Source: Saccharophagus degradans 2-40
Lineage (GTDB): Bacteria; Pseudomonadota; Gammaproteobacteria; Pseudomonadales; Cellvibrionaceae
Reading direction: 5' to 3'
NCBI RefSeq assembly: GCF_000013665.1
Contig: NC_007912.1
Coordinates: 2,032,501 to 2,096,500, forward strand
DNA length: 64,000 nucleotides
The notes under the pieces are model-generated. The model did no database searches. It had not been told where the DNA came from and was given only the letters and a program-made list of their open reading frames with translations. A program made the position numbers and the translations under genes. Positions 56,873 to 64,000 of this stretch are shown piece after piece (position 1 is the stretch's first letter; every line of letters begins with the position of its first letter).

Positions 56873-57466
56873 CTAAATTGGCTGAAAAGGTGTGTGTTGT
56901 AATGCTGTGCACAGCGCGATTAGCGGTAAACCGATAAGGGCACTGGGGTCGTCGCTTTGAATGGACTCAAACAGGCTAATGCCTAAGCCTTCGCATTTAA
57001 AGCTGCCGGCGCAGTCTAAAGGGCTTTCCCTTTGAATGTAACTGCGTATTTGCGATTCGTTTAGCTCGCGGAAGCTAACCTTGGTTTGGGTGCAGTGTTG
57101 TATTAATTGCTTATTTTCGGGCGAATACACACAAAGTGCAGAGTAAAAGGTTACAGTGCGGGCTTGGCATTGCATAAGTTGGTTGAATGCGTTTTCTTCT
57201 GTGCCCGGTTTGCCCAGTATTATGTCGTCTAGGCCCGCTGTTTGGTCGCAGCCTATGATGTAGTCATTGGCGTGTTCTTTGGCTATTTTCAAGGTTTTGG
57301 TTTTAGCTAAGCGAACGGCAGTTTGCTGGGCATTTTCGCCCGTTAATACTTCTTCATTTATATATGCAGCTGCAGTTGTAAATGGCAGCCCCAGTTGTCG
57401 CAATTGCGCTTGGCGGTAGGCCGATTGGGAGGCCAAAATGAGGTTTGCAGAGGTGCGTGACGGCAT
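56873..57466 (-). CDS. yceF: Maf-like nucleotide pyrophosphatase (YceF)
   Basis: The 197-residue product has LILASQSAYRQAQLRQLGL, the catalytic Asp in YIIGCDQTAGLDD and GKPGTEENAFNQL, and ends with CAGSFKCEGLGISLFESIQSDDPSALIGLPLIAL. These match YceF (m7GTP pyrophosphatase) in E. coli. It is divergent from yceD, its usual neighbour. It ends 24 bases before the ABC-F start. Confidence 0.92.
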   Translation of the reverse strand: MPSRTSANLILASQSAYRQAQLRQLGLPFTTAAAYINEEVLTGENAQQTAVRLAKTKTLKIAKEHANDYIIGCDQTAGLDDIILGKPGTEENAFNQLMQCQARTVTFYSALCVYSPENKQLIQHCTQTKVSFRELNESQIRSYIQRESPLDCAGSFKCEGLGISLFESIQSDDPSALIGLPLIALCTALQHTPFQPI

Positions 57467-57533
57467 TTATAGGCTCAGTGCAAGAAAAAAACGCCATTTT
57501 GAGGCGAAAAGCCCTTTAAATTCAATGTTTTCT

Positions 57534-57562
57534 TTGACAGCTATGGCGGAACTCCCTATTAT
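57534..57562 (+). promoter_or_regulatory. Strong sigma-70 promoter of yceD-rpmF-plsX-fab operon
   Basis: TTGACA (57534-57539), exactly 17 bases, and TATTAT (57557-57562) lie 31 bases before the yceD start. This is close to consensus in both boxes and spacing. Confidence 0.8.
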
Positions 57563-57592
57563 TGCGCGCTTATTTCGGAGGGTGCACCCCAA

Positions 57593-58114
57593 ATGCGGCT
57601 ACCGCAGTATATAGAACCTCGAAAGTTGGCTCAGAAGGGCGGTTCATTCGATGGCGACATGTTGCCAGAGGATATGCCTCGAGTAATGGAAGCCATAGCT
57701 TCGTGTGAAAGTGTTAACGCTAAGTTGCAGTTTGACATTGAAGATCAGCGACGCAGAACAATGCGCGGCTCTATACAAGGTGATCTGAAGCTAGTTTGCC
57801 AGCGCTGTTTACAGCCGGTGGATTACAAGCTTGATGTGGAAGTGAATCTCGCCATGGTGTGGGATGAAGATCAAGCCAAAAAGCTTCCAGGCTATATTGA
57901 GCCTTGGATAGTGGGTGAAGACCCCGAAGATTTACACGCAATATTGGAAGAGGAAGTGCTACTCGCTTTACCGGTAGTGGCATTTCACGATGAAGATTGC
58001 ATCGACGCGAGTTTGTTAAGCGTTGGTGAGGAAGTTAAGCAGCCTGAGAAGAGTGAGAACCCTTTTCTGGTATTAGCAGCATTAAAAAGCAAGTCCGACT
58101 CGAACCAGGACTAA
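57593..58114 (+). CDS. yceD: 23S rRNA accumulation protein YceD (DUF177)
   Basis: The 173-residue product starts MRLPQYIEPRKLAQKG. It has the DUF177 core DIEDQRRRTMRGSIQGDLKLVCQRCLQPVDYKLDVEVNL with a CxxC, and LPVVAFHDEDC. It is needed for 23S rRNA levels and lies 36 bases before rpmF, as in almost all bacteria. Length matches E. coli (173). Confidence 0.93.
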   Translation: MRLPQYIEPRKLAQKGGSFDGDMLPEDMPRVMEAIASCESVNAKLQFDIEDQRRRTMRGSIQGDLKLVCQRCLQPVDYKLDVEVNLAMVWDEDQAKKLPGYIEPWIVGEDPEDLHAILEEEVLLALPVVAFHDEDCIDASLLSVGEEVKQPEKSENPFLVLAALKSKSDSNQD

Positions 58115-58150
58115 TTCCTTGGTCGCTCGGTTTTACTCAGGAGTATACCC

Positions 58151-58333
58151 ATGGCCGTTCAACAGAACAGAAAAACCCGCTCTAGACGTGGCATGCGTCG
58201 TTCACACGATGCTTTAACTGGCAAGACTTTGTCTGTCGATTCAACTACTGGTGAGAAGCACCTTCGCCACCACGTTACCCCTGACGGCTTTTACAAAGGT
58301 CGTAAAGTGGTTGACGTTGCTGACGACGAGTAG
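58151..58333 (+). CDS. rpmF: 50S ribosomal protein L32
   Basis: The 60-residue product starts [22 protein letters not shown] and continues [27 protein letters not shown], full L32 length. The zinc-type Cys pair is absent (C-minus form), suggesting a zinc-independent L32. CTCAGGAGTATACCC precedes the ATG. Confidence 0.97.
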   Translation: MAVQQNRKTRSRRGMRRSHDALTGKTLSVDSTTGEKHLRHHVTPDGFYKGRKVVDVADDE

Positions 58334-58335
58334 TC

Positions 58336-59361
58336 TTGTCAGAAGAGATTCATCTCTCAGTTGACGCAATGGGCGGGGATTTTGGTCCCCGTCTTTGCGT
58401 TGAAGCGGCCGCATCTTTTATCGCTAAGCATTCTAATGTTCGCATAACATTAGTTGGCGATAAGGCGGCCGTTTCTTCGTGTATCCCCCCGCAAGCAGAT
58501 CTATCCCGGCTCCATGTACTTCACGCCGATCAAGTTGTTGATATGGCCGATAAGCCCAGCCATGCACTACGCCATAAAAAAAACTCCTCCATGTGGCGCG
58601 CACTGCAGCTAGTAGCAGATGGCGAAGCGCAAGCTTGCGTAAGCGGCGGCAACACAGGCGCACTAATGGCAATTGGTTGCCATTTATTAAAAACCATAGC
58701 GGGTATAGATCGCCCTGCAATTGCCAAGCAAATACCCACCGCCCGCGGTAGTAGCGTGTTGTTAGATTTGGGCGCGAATTTAGAGTGCTCGCCGCAACAG
58801 CTTTTTCAATTTGGCCTTATGGGGCAAGGGTTGGCGCGGGTTTACGGCAAGAGTGAGCCCACCGTAGCGCTGCTAAATGTGGGGTCTGAGCTTACCAAGG
58901 GTAATGACATCATTCAGGACACGGCCCAGTTGATGGGCGACTGCGCAGATATGCACTTTCGCGGGTTTGTAGAGGGCGATTCTCTCTACAGTGGCGAAGT
59001 AGATGTAGTTGTTTGCGACGGGTTTATCGGCAATGTAGCGCTAAAAGTAAGCGAAGGTGTAGCCAAATTTGTTTTTGGTGACTTGCGCAGCAGAATAGGT
59101 CGCGGTGTGCGCTCAAGGTTGCTTGCCTGGTTGGCAAAGCCCGTTTTAAAGCCGTGGGCAGAGCAGTTTCGACCCGCCAAATACAATGGCGCAGCGCTTT
59201 TAGGGCTGAAGGGGGTTGTCATCAAAAGCCACGGTGGGGCAGACGCCGAAGGGTTTGAGCAGGCATTATATGTCGCTTTGGAGCAGGCGAGCGCCGGTAT
59301 TCCATTAAAAATTCAAGCCAGCTTAGCGGCAATGCTAGGTGCAGGGCTAGAAACTAAATAA
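58336..59361 (+). CDS. plsX: Phosphate acyltransferase PlsX
   Basis: The start is TTG at 58336, 2 bases after the rpmF stop, with no strong RBS, suggesting translational coupling. The 341-residue product has LSVDAMGGDFGPR, the VDMADKPSHALRHKKNSSM loop, ACVSGGNTGALMAIG and VCDGFIGNVALKVSEG. It makes acyl-phosphate from acyl-ACP for phospholipid synthesis. The next gene is fabD; fabH, usually between, is absent. Confidence 0.95.
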   Translation: MSEEIHLSVDAMGGDFGPRLCVEAAASFIAKHSNVRITLVGDKAAVSSCIPPQADLSRLHVLHADQVVDMADKPSHALRHKKNSSMWRALQLVADGEAQACVSGGNTGALMAIGCHLLKTIAGIDRPAIAKQIPTARGSSVLLDLGANLECSPQQLFQFGLMGQGLARVYGKSEPTVALLNVGSELTKGNDIIQDTAQLMGDCADMHFRGFVEGDSLYSGEVDVVVCDGFIGNVALKVSEGVAKFVFGDLRSRIGRGVRSRLLAWLAKPVLKPWAEQFRPAKYNGAALLGLKGVVIKSHGGADAEGFEQALYVALEQASAGIPLKIQASLAAMLGAGLETK

Positions 59362-59422
59362 TTGGGTGTAGTTCCAATTACCTTAAAAAATACATTTAAC
59401 TTAGAAAATTAGGCAAAGAACT

Positions 59423-60367
59423 ATGAGCACTACGGCAAATCTTGCTTTCGTTTTTCCCGGTCAGGGGTCGCAAAAAGTGGGTATGCTTGCGGACTTTTAT
59501 CAAGAAGGTTCGGTATTTAAGCAAACTTTTGACGAAGCGCAGGCAGCGCTGGGTTACGATCTTTGGGCGCTAATCCAAAGTGGAACTCAGGATGAGCTAA
59601 ATATGACCGAAGTTACACAGCCAGCATTGTTGGCTTGCAGTGTAGCGCTATGGCGCAAGTGGCAGGCAGAAGGTGGTGCTCAGCCCGCTTATATGTCGGG
59701 TCACAGCTTAGGTGAATGGTCGGCATTGGTGTGTGCAGGTGTTGTTGCATTTGAAGATGCGCTGCGTTTAGTGCGCTCACGCGGCAAATACATGCAAGAG
59801 GCTGTGCCAGCGGGTGTTGGCGCTATGGCCGCCATTATTGGCTTAGACGATGCAGCAGTAGAAGCTGCATGCGCAACTGCAGCAGAGGGGGGCGATATTG
59901 TGTCCCCAGTAAACTACAACTCACCAGGTCAGTTGGTTATTGCCGGTATGAAAGCGGGCGTAGAGAAGGCTATGGAGTTGTGTAAAGAAGCCGGCGCCAA
60001 GCGTGCGCTGCCGCTGCCTGTAAGTGCGCCATTCCACACGGCACTTATGAAACCCGCCGCCGATAAGTTGGCAGCCGAAGTAGAGGCGGTTGAGTTTAAT
60101 GCTCCGTTAATACCGGTTGTGCACAATGTAACCGCTAAAACAGAAGCCGATGCAAACACCATTAAGGCGCTGATGATTCAGCAAATTTCTGCCCCTGTGT
60201 TGTGGGTAGATTGCGTAAATGAATTGGTAGCACTTGGAGTAGAAAAAACCGTTGAGTGCGGCCCGGGCAAGGTGTTATCCGGCTTGAATAAGCGCATTCA
60301 AAAATCATTGGCGGTTTCCGCCACAGAAACGACAGATTTGTTTGCCGAAGCTTTGGCAAATGCATAA
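59423..60367 (+). CDS. fabD: Malonyl-CoA:ACP transacylase
   Basis: The 314-residue product has FVFPGQGSQKVGML, the nucleophile Ser95 in GHSLGEWSALV, the catalytic His in PVSAPFHTALM and VECGPGKVLSGL. It loads malonate onto ACP. GGCAAAGAAC lies before the ATG; the gap to plsX is 61 bases and to fabG 16 bases. Confidence 0.97.
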   Translation: MSTTANLAFVFPGQGSQKVGMLADFYQEGSVFKQTFDEAQAALGYDLWALIQSGTQDELNMTEVTQPALLACSVALWRKWQAEGGAQPAYMSGHSLGEWSALVCAGVVAFEDALRLVRSRGKYMQEAVPAGVGAMAAIIGLDDAAVEAACATAAEGGDIVSPVNYNSPGQLVIAGMKAGVEKAMELCKEAGAKRALPLPVSAPFHTALMKPAADKLAAEVEAVEFNAPLIPVVHNVTAKTEADANTIKALMIQQISAPVLWVDCVNELVALGVEKTVECGPGKVLSGLNKRIQKSLAVSATETTDLFAEALANA

Positions 60368-60383
60368 TTACTAGGGGATTATT

Positions 60384-61127
60384 ATGTCATTCGAAAATAA
60401 GGTAGCCATCGTAACGGGTGCAAGCCGCGGTATTGGTGAGGCTATTGCAACTGCATTGGCAGAAGCTGGTGCTACTGTTATTGGTACAGCTACATCTGAT
60501 GCTGGCGCGGCTAAAATTACTGCGCGTATCGCTGAGGCGGGCCACAAGGGCGAGGGCATGACCCTTAACGTATCAGATGCTGATTCAGTAGCCGCTGTGA
60601 TTAAAGCTGTTACAGACAAATATGGCGCTGCTCAAATTCTTGTTAACAATGCAGGTATCACTAAAGATAACCTATTAATGCGTATGAGCGATGAAGAGTG
60701 GTTTGACGTGGTTAACACCAACTTAAGCGCCATATTCCGCATGAGTAAGGGTTGTTTGCGCGGCATGATGAAAGCGCGCTGGGGCCGTATTGTTAATATC
60801 AGCTCGATTGTTGGTCAAATGGGTAATGCTGGTCAAACCAACTACTCTGCAACCAAAGCGGGCGTAATGGGTTTTGCTCGCTCTTTGGCCAAAGAAGTGG
60901 GTTCACGTAACATTACAGTAAACAGCGTTTCGCCAGGTTTTATCGATACGGATATGACCAAAGTACTGCCAGAAGAACAAAAACAAGCCATGCAAACAGC
61001 CATTGCTTTGGGGCGTTTGGGGCAGCCAGAAGAGATTGCCAAGGTTGTAAAATTCCTTTGCAGCGAGGATGCAAGCTACATTACCGGTGAAAATATTCAC
61101 GTTAACGGTGGGATGTACATGTGCTAA
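60384..61127 (+). CDS. fabG: 3-oxoacyl-ACP reductase
   Basis: The 247-residue product is a short-chain reductase: VTGASRGIGEAIA (NADPH), NNAGITKDNLLMRM, the catalytic Ser-Tyr-Lys in ISSIVGQMGNAGQTNYSATKAG, and NSVSPGFIDTDMT. It reduces beta-ketoacyl-ACP in each elongation cycle. It follows fabD by 16 bases; the gap of 279 bases to acpP contains promoter space but no gene. Confidence 0.97.
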   Translation: MSFENKVAIVTGASRGIGEAIATALAEAGATVIGTATSDAGAAKITARIAEAGHKGEGMTLNVSDADSVAAVIKAVTDKYGAAQILVNNAGITKDNLLMRMSDEEWFDVVNTNLSAIFRMSKGCLRGMMKARWGRIVNISSIVGQMGNAGQTNYSATKAGVMGFARSLAKEVGSRNITVNSVSPGFIDTDMTKVLPEEQKQAMQTAIALGRLGQPEEIAKVVKFLCSEDASYITGENIHVNGGMYMC

Positions 61128-61406
61128 CTCTTTGAAAAACAAAGAGAAAGTGTAAAAAAACGAATAAATTTAGATTCGCGCGTTACAACTGCGAGAAAAT
61201 CGCGTTAAAATGCGCGCACGTGTAAGCCGGTAGACTGTTTTCCAGCCGTTATCGGACAAGTTGAGAAACGGCTTATTCATACAGGTTGTCGCGTATGAGT
61301 TGTGGCATGGGGGCATTGTTTTCCTAACTTCGGTTTGGTAGCAATAGATTCTGCTAGAACTGATACGGCTACACTCATAGATTATCACTAGGAGTTAACT
61401 AAGATT

Positions 61407-61643
61407 ATGAGCAGCATTGAAGAACGCGTTAAAAAGATTGTCGCAGAGCAACTAGGTGTTAAAGAAGAAGAAGTAAAAAACGAAGCGTCCTTCGTTGAAG
61501 ACTTAGGTGCAGATTCTCTAGATACCGTTGAATTGGTTATGGCTTTAGAAGAGGAATTCGAAACTGAAATTCCTGATGAAGAAGCAGAGAAAATCACTAC
61601 TGTTCAACTAGCTATCAACTACATCAACGAAAATTTGGCGTAA
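61407..61643 (+). CDS. acpP: Acyl carrier protein
   Basis: The 78-residue, very acidic product starts [23 protein letters not shown]; the phosphopantetheine Ser37 lies in [19 protein letters not shown] lies 17 bases before the ATG. The separate 279-base upstream region suggests its own strong promoter, as in E. coli. A hairpin terminator follows. Confidence 0.97.
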   Translation: MSSIEERVKKIVAEQLGVKEEEVKNEASFVEDLGADSLDTVELVMALEEEFETEIPDEEAEKITTVQLAINYINENLA

Positions 61644-61675
61644 TACCGCCAGTTTCGTTGCATTATTGATACACT

Positions 61676-61716
61676 CAAAAGCCGTTACTATGTTGCATAG
61701 TGCGGCTTTTGTTTTT
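61676..61716 (+). terminator. Terminator after acpP
   Basis: AAAAGCCG (61677-61684) with ACTATG pairs with CATAGT and CGGCTTTT (61703-61710) around TTG, with small internal mismatches, followed by GTTTTT. It probably lowers fabF expression relative to acpP. Confidence 0.8.
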
Positions 61717-61833
61717 GTGGCTTATTGGTTTTATTTATAAGTTCTAAGTTTTTAAGGCAGTTAAGTGCTGTTTGAATTACCGCACGTAGCCGGTAATTAT
61801 TTTTTAATTGCTTTGTATTTTTTGGAGGGTAAG

Positions 61834-63066
61834 GTGAGTCGTAAAAGGGTAGTGGTAACCGGCATAGGCATGGTGAGCGCGCTTGGCAATAGCGTAGATG
61901 AAACCTGGTCACGCATACTAAATGGCGAAAGTGGTATTCGAGAAATTACCGCATTCGACGCTTCAGCTTTTGCAACCCGAATTAGTGGCTCTGTTCAAAA
62001 CCTTGATATAACTCCTTACTTGCAAGAAAAAGAAGCCCGTAAATTAGACCCGTTTATTCAATATGGCATGGCTGCTGGTATTCAGGCAGTAGAAGACTCC
62101 GGCCTAGTAGTAACCGACGAAAATGCCGCGCGTATTGGCTGTATTGTGGGTTCGGGTATTGGTGGTTTAGGCAGCATTGAAGACACCGCCGTTTTAATTG
62201 AAGAAAAAGGCCCGCGCCGTATTTCGCCATTCTTTGTGCCTGGCGCAATTATCAATATGATTGCCGGCAACCTTTCTATTCGCTACGGCTTTAAAGGTAT
62301 TAACTTAGCAGTAAGTACAGCGTGTACCTCGGGTACACACTCCATTGGCTTAGCTGCACGCGAAATTTTTTATGGTACTGCCGATGTAATGATTGCCGGT
62401 GGTGCTGAAATGGCTACAACTAAAGTAGGCATAGGTGGGTTTGCCGCTGCACGCGCGCTTTCCCGCAGAAACGACGAGCCAACCAAAGCAAGCCGCCCAT
62501 GGGATAAAGACCGCGACGGTTTTGTGCTTGGCGATGGCGCAGGTATTTTAGTACTAGAAGAATATGAGCACGCAAAAGCGCGTGGTGCCAAAATATATGC
62601 CGAGCTAACGGGTGTTGGTACAAGCGCCGATGCGTACCACATTACTTCGCCTTCCGGTGACGGCGCTGAGCTTTCCATGCGCAATGCCATTGCCGACTCT
62701 GGTATGAGCTTAGAAGAAATTAACCATGTAAATGCTCACGGCACGTCTACACCTGCTGGCGATACCGCCGAGTGTAAAGCGCTTAAAAATGTATTTGGAA
62801 GCCACGCACCTAATCTTGCGGTTAGCTCAACCAAATCTATGATTGGTCACTTACTGGGTGCCGCCGGCGCCGTAGAAGCTATTTTTACTGTGCTAGCTAT
62901 TCGCGATCAAGTGGCACCGCCAACCATTAATTTGGATAACCCAGACGAAGGTTGTGATTTAAACTTCGTTGCGCACAAGGCGCAAAAAATGGAAATTAAC
63001 GGCGCCATGAGTAACTCTTTTGGTTTTGGTGGTACCAACGGTACGCTAGTTTTCAAAAAAGTATAA
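61834..63066 (+). CDS. fabF: 3-oxoacyl-ACP synthase II
   Basis: The start GTG at 61834 has GGAGG 5 bases upstream (61824-61828) and gives [18 protein letters not shown]; an earlier GTG at 61765 would add 23 unlikely residues. The 410-residue product carries Cys164 in STACTSGTH, His in [11 protein letters not shown] and [11 protein letters not shown]. It elongates C16:1 to C18:1. It is followed by a weak hairpin (63073-63098) and then pabC. Confidence 0.96.
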   Translation: MSRKRVVVTGIGMVSALGNSVDETWSRILNGESGIREITAFDASAFATRISGSVQNLDITPYLQEKEARKLDPFIQYGMAAGIQAVEDSGLVVTDENAARIGCIVGSGIGGLGSIEDTAVLIEEKGPRRISPFFVPGAIINMIAGNLSIRYGFKGINLAVSTACTSGTHSIGLAAREIFYGTADVMIAGGAEMATTKVGIGGFAAARALSRRNDEPTKASRPWDKDRDGFVLGDGAGILVLEEYEHAKARGAKIYAELTGVGTSADAYHITSPSGDGAELSMRNAIADSGMSLEEINHVNAHGTSTPAGDTAECKALKNVFGSHAPNLAVSSTKSMIGHLLGAAGAVEAIFTVLAIRDQVAPPTINLDNPDEGCDLNFVAHKAQKMEINGAMSNSFGFGGTNGTLVFKKV

Positions 63067-63072
63067 TCTAAA

Positions 63073-63098
63073 CGCTCGGCTTTGCGCCGAGCGCTTTG
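63073..63098 (+). terminator. Weak hairpin after fabF
   Basis: CGCTCGGC pairs with GCCGAGCG around TTTGC, followed by CTTTGG rather than a full T-run. It lies 7 bases past the fabF stop and could attenuate pabC. Confidence 0.5.
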
Positions 63099-63221
63099 GT
63101 TGCTAATTAATTTTATTCGTTCAGTTAAATGTTAATCAGAGTTTCCTAAGCATAACTGTTAAATACGTAAGTAAAACGAAAGGCTTGGTTAGCAGCCTAA
63201 TCCTCATTAGCGGATAACCCC

Positions 63222-64000
63222 ATGCTCGAACCTGTTGTCTCACTTGTTAATGGTGTTAAAACCCAACAAATCGACATTCAAAATAGAGGAATGGCGTTTG
63301 GCGATGGGGTGTTCGAAACAATGCGCCTTACTCAAGGCCACATTCCTCTACTAGACCTTCATAAAGCAAGGCTGCACGTCGGTATTAAAACGCTCGGCTT
63401 AAACTACAGTGAAGCGGCTTTAAATAAACACCTCGCACAGCTGTTTAGTATTATTAACGACTCTAATATTGCATCCGGTCGCGTTAAGCTTATTGTAGCC
63501 AGGGGCCAAGGGGGCCAAGGGGGCCAAGGGGGCCAAGGGGGGCAGGGGGTTAACCCTTCGCCTGATGCAGGCGTAGATGTAAGTATTCTTTTGTACGCCA
63601 GCCAATTAGCCGCTTGGGTGCAGCCAGCGGTTGCGCTAAAAACCAGCAGAGTACAGTTACCCCATAATGTAAACCTAGCCGGTATAAAGCACCTTAACCG
63701 ATTGGATTACGTACTAGCGGCACAAGCTGCAATGCCCGCCGAAAATGAGCAGGTATTATTGCTAGATGTTGCAAATAACTTAATAGAAACCGTACATCAC
63801 AATGTGTTTTTTATTCGCGGTAGCGAAGTGATTACACCATCGCTTGCTCGTTGCGGTGTAAACGGCGTGTTTAAGCAGTGGTTAGTGAATTCGGTAATTC
63901 CAAAAGCGGGGCTGCAATTAGTCGAGCGCGAAATTAGCCGAGTAGATGCAGAAGCTTGCGACGCGTGCTTTATTACCAACGCTTACTCGGGGTTAACACC
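63222..64000 (+). CDS. pabC: Aminodeoxychorismate lyase (3' end outside window)
   Basis: From ATG at 63222 the frame stays open to the window edge (259 residues, no stop). MLEPVVSLVNG, NRGMAFGDGVFETMRL, LDLHKARL, KHLNRLDYVLA (PLP Lys in the KHLNR context) and LIETVHHNVFFI match the PabC fold-IV PLP enzyme, which converts aminodeoxychorismate to p-aminobenzoate for folate. After RVKLIVARG the usual short Gly-rich loop is replaced by a GQG repeat (63502-63549). It follows fabF as in E. coli. Confidence 0.9.
   Translation, partial: MLEPVVSLVNGVKTQQIDIQNRGMAFGDGVFETMRLTQGHIPLLDLHKARLHVGIKTLGLNYSEAALNKHLAQLFSIINDSNIASGRVKLIVARGQGGQGGQGGQGGQGVNPSPDAGVDVSILLYASQLAAWVQPAVALKTSRVQLPHNVNLAGIKHLNRLDYVLAAQAAMPAENEQVLLLDVANNLIETVHHNVFFIRGSEVITPSLARCGVNGVFKQWLVNSVIPKAGLQLVEREISRVDAEACDACFITNAYSGLT
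63502..63549. repeat. 9-bp tandem repeat within pabC
   Basis: Four exact GGGGCCAAG units (63502-63537) and a degenerate fifth. The frame reads Gly-Gln-Gly per unit, directly after the conserved Arg-Gly of the PabC loop. Each unit is a multiple of three, so slippage changes loop length without shifting frame. Confidence 0.92.

Overview
The window is an ordinary chromosomal stretch of a gammaproteobacterium, read as follows. Several gene orders are classic for the class: pheT-ihfA-merR-tRNA-Pro, tig-clpP-clpX-lon-hupB-ppiD, fadB-fadA, and yceD-rpmF-plsX-fabD-fabG-acpP-fabF-pabC. A secreted GH27 alpha-galactosidase under a LacI-type operator, a carboxynorspermidine pathway, many c-di-GMP enzymes and multi-heme periplasmic cytochromes suggest a marine polysaccharide degrader of the Cellvibrionaceae, close to Saccharophagus degradans or Teredinibacter. 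That placement is inference from gene content; no 16S rRNA gene is present. All window-edge genes are cut: pheT at the left and pabC at the right.

Layout. 1-2517: 3' part of pheT, ihfA, a MerR regulator and tRNA-Pro(GGG). 2734-3835: a small minus-strand accessory patch with two unrecognised small genes and a decayed toxin/partner pair resembling Tse2-type ADP-ribosyltransferase toxins. 4309-12959: a redox cluster with two RoxA/MauG-like di-heme cytochromes, a GlyGly-CTERM-anchored 'choice-of-anchor B' surface protein, and an MbnP/MbnH copper-protein/di-heme-enzyme pair. 13115-16212: YfiR with a YfiN-like CHASE/HAMP/PAS/GGDEF/EAL protein. 16336-17562: alpha-galactosidase. 17629-23545 (minus): ppnP, a diguanylate cyclase, nspC, carboxynorspermidine synthase, speA and a ribosome hibernation factor. 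24091-29051: an Hsp20 gene with a probable heat-shock promoter and thermosensor-like leader, a methyltransferase, a GlxA-type AraC regulator, FabY and an XRE-cupin regulator.

29335-32678: fadBA behind a PsrA-type palindrome. 32937-42101: tRNA-Leu(UAG) and the protein quality-control block tig, clpP, clpX, lon, hupB, ppiD. 42204-48097: murI, rmuC, a DUF2489 protein, trmA, a TusD-TusC-like fusion, a YccA-type Bax inhibitor family protein and tRNA-Ser(UGA). 48250-53270: rne and rluC, divergent across a 1.1 kb gap. 53319-57466: a HAD phosphatase, SppA-like protease, ABC-F ATPase and YceF. 57593-64000: yceD-rpmF and the fatty-acid operon, ending in a partial pabC that carries an in-frame 9-bp tandem repeat.

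How the genes fit together. Fatty-acid synthesis genes (plsX, fabD, fabG, acpP, fabF) lack fabH at its usual place between plsX and fabD, while an initiating-type ketoacyl synthase (FabY) lies 30 kb away. Degradation (fadBA) has a PsrA-type operator. Trigger factor, ClpXP, Lon, PpiD and Hsp20 cover protein folding and turnover. The most unusual material is the redox cluster, the decayed toxin pair, the Tus fusion and the expanding pabC repeat.
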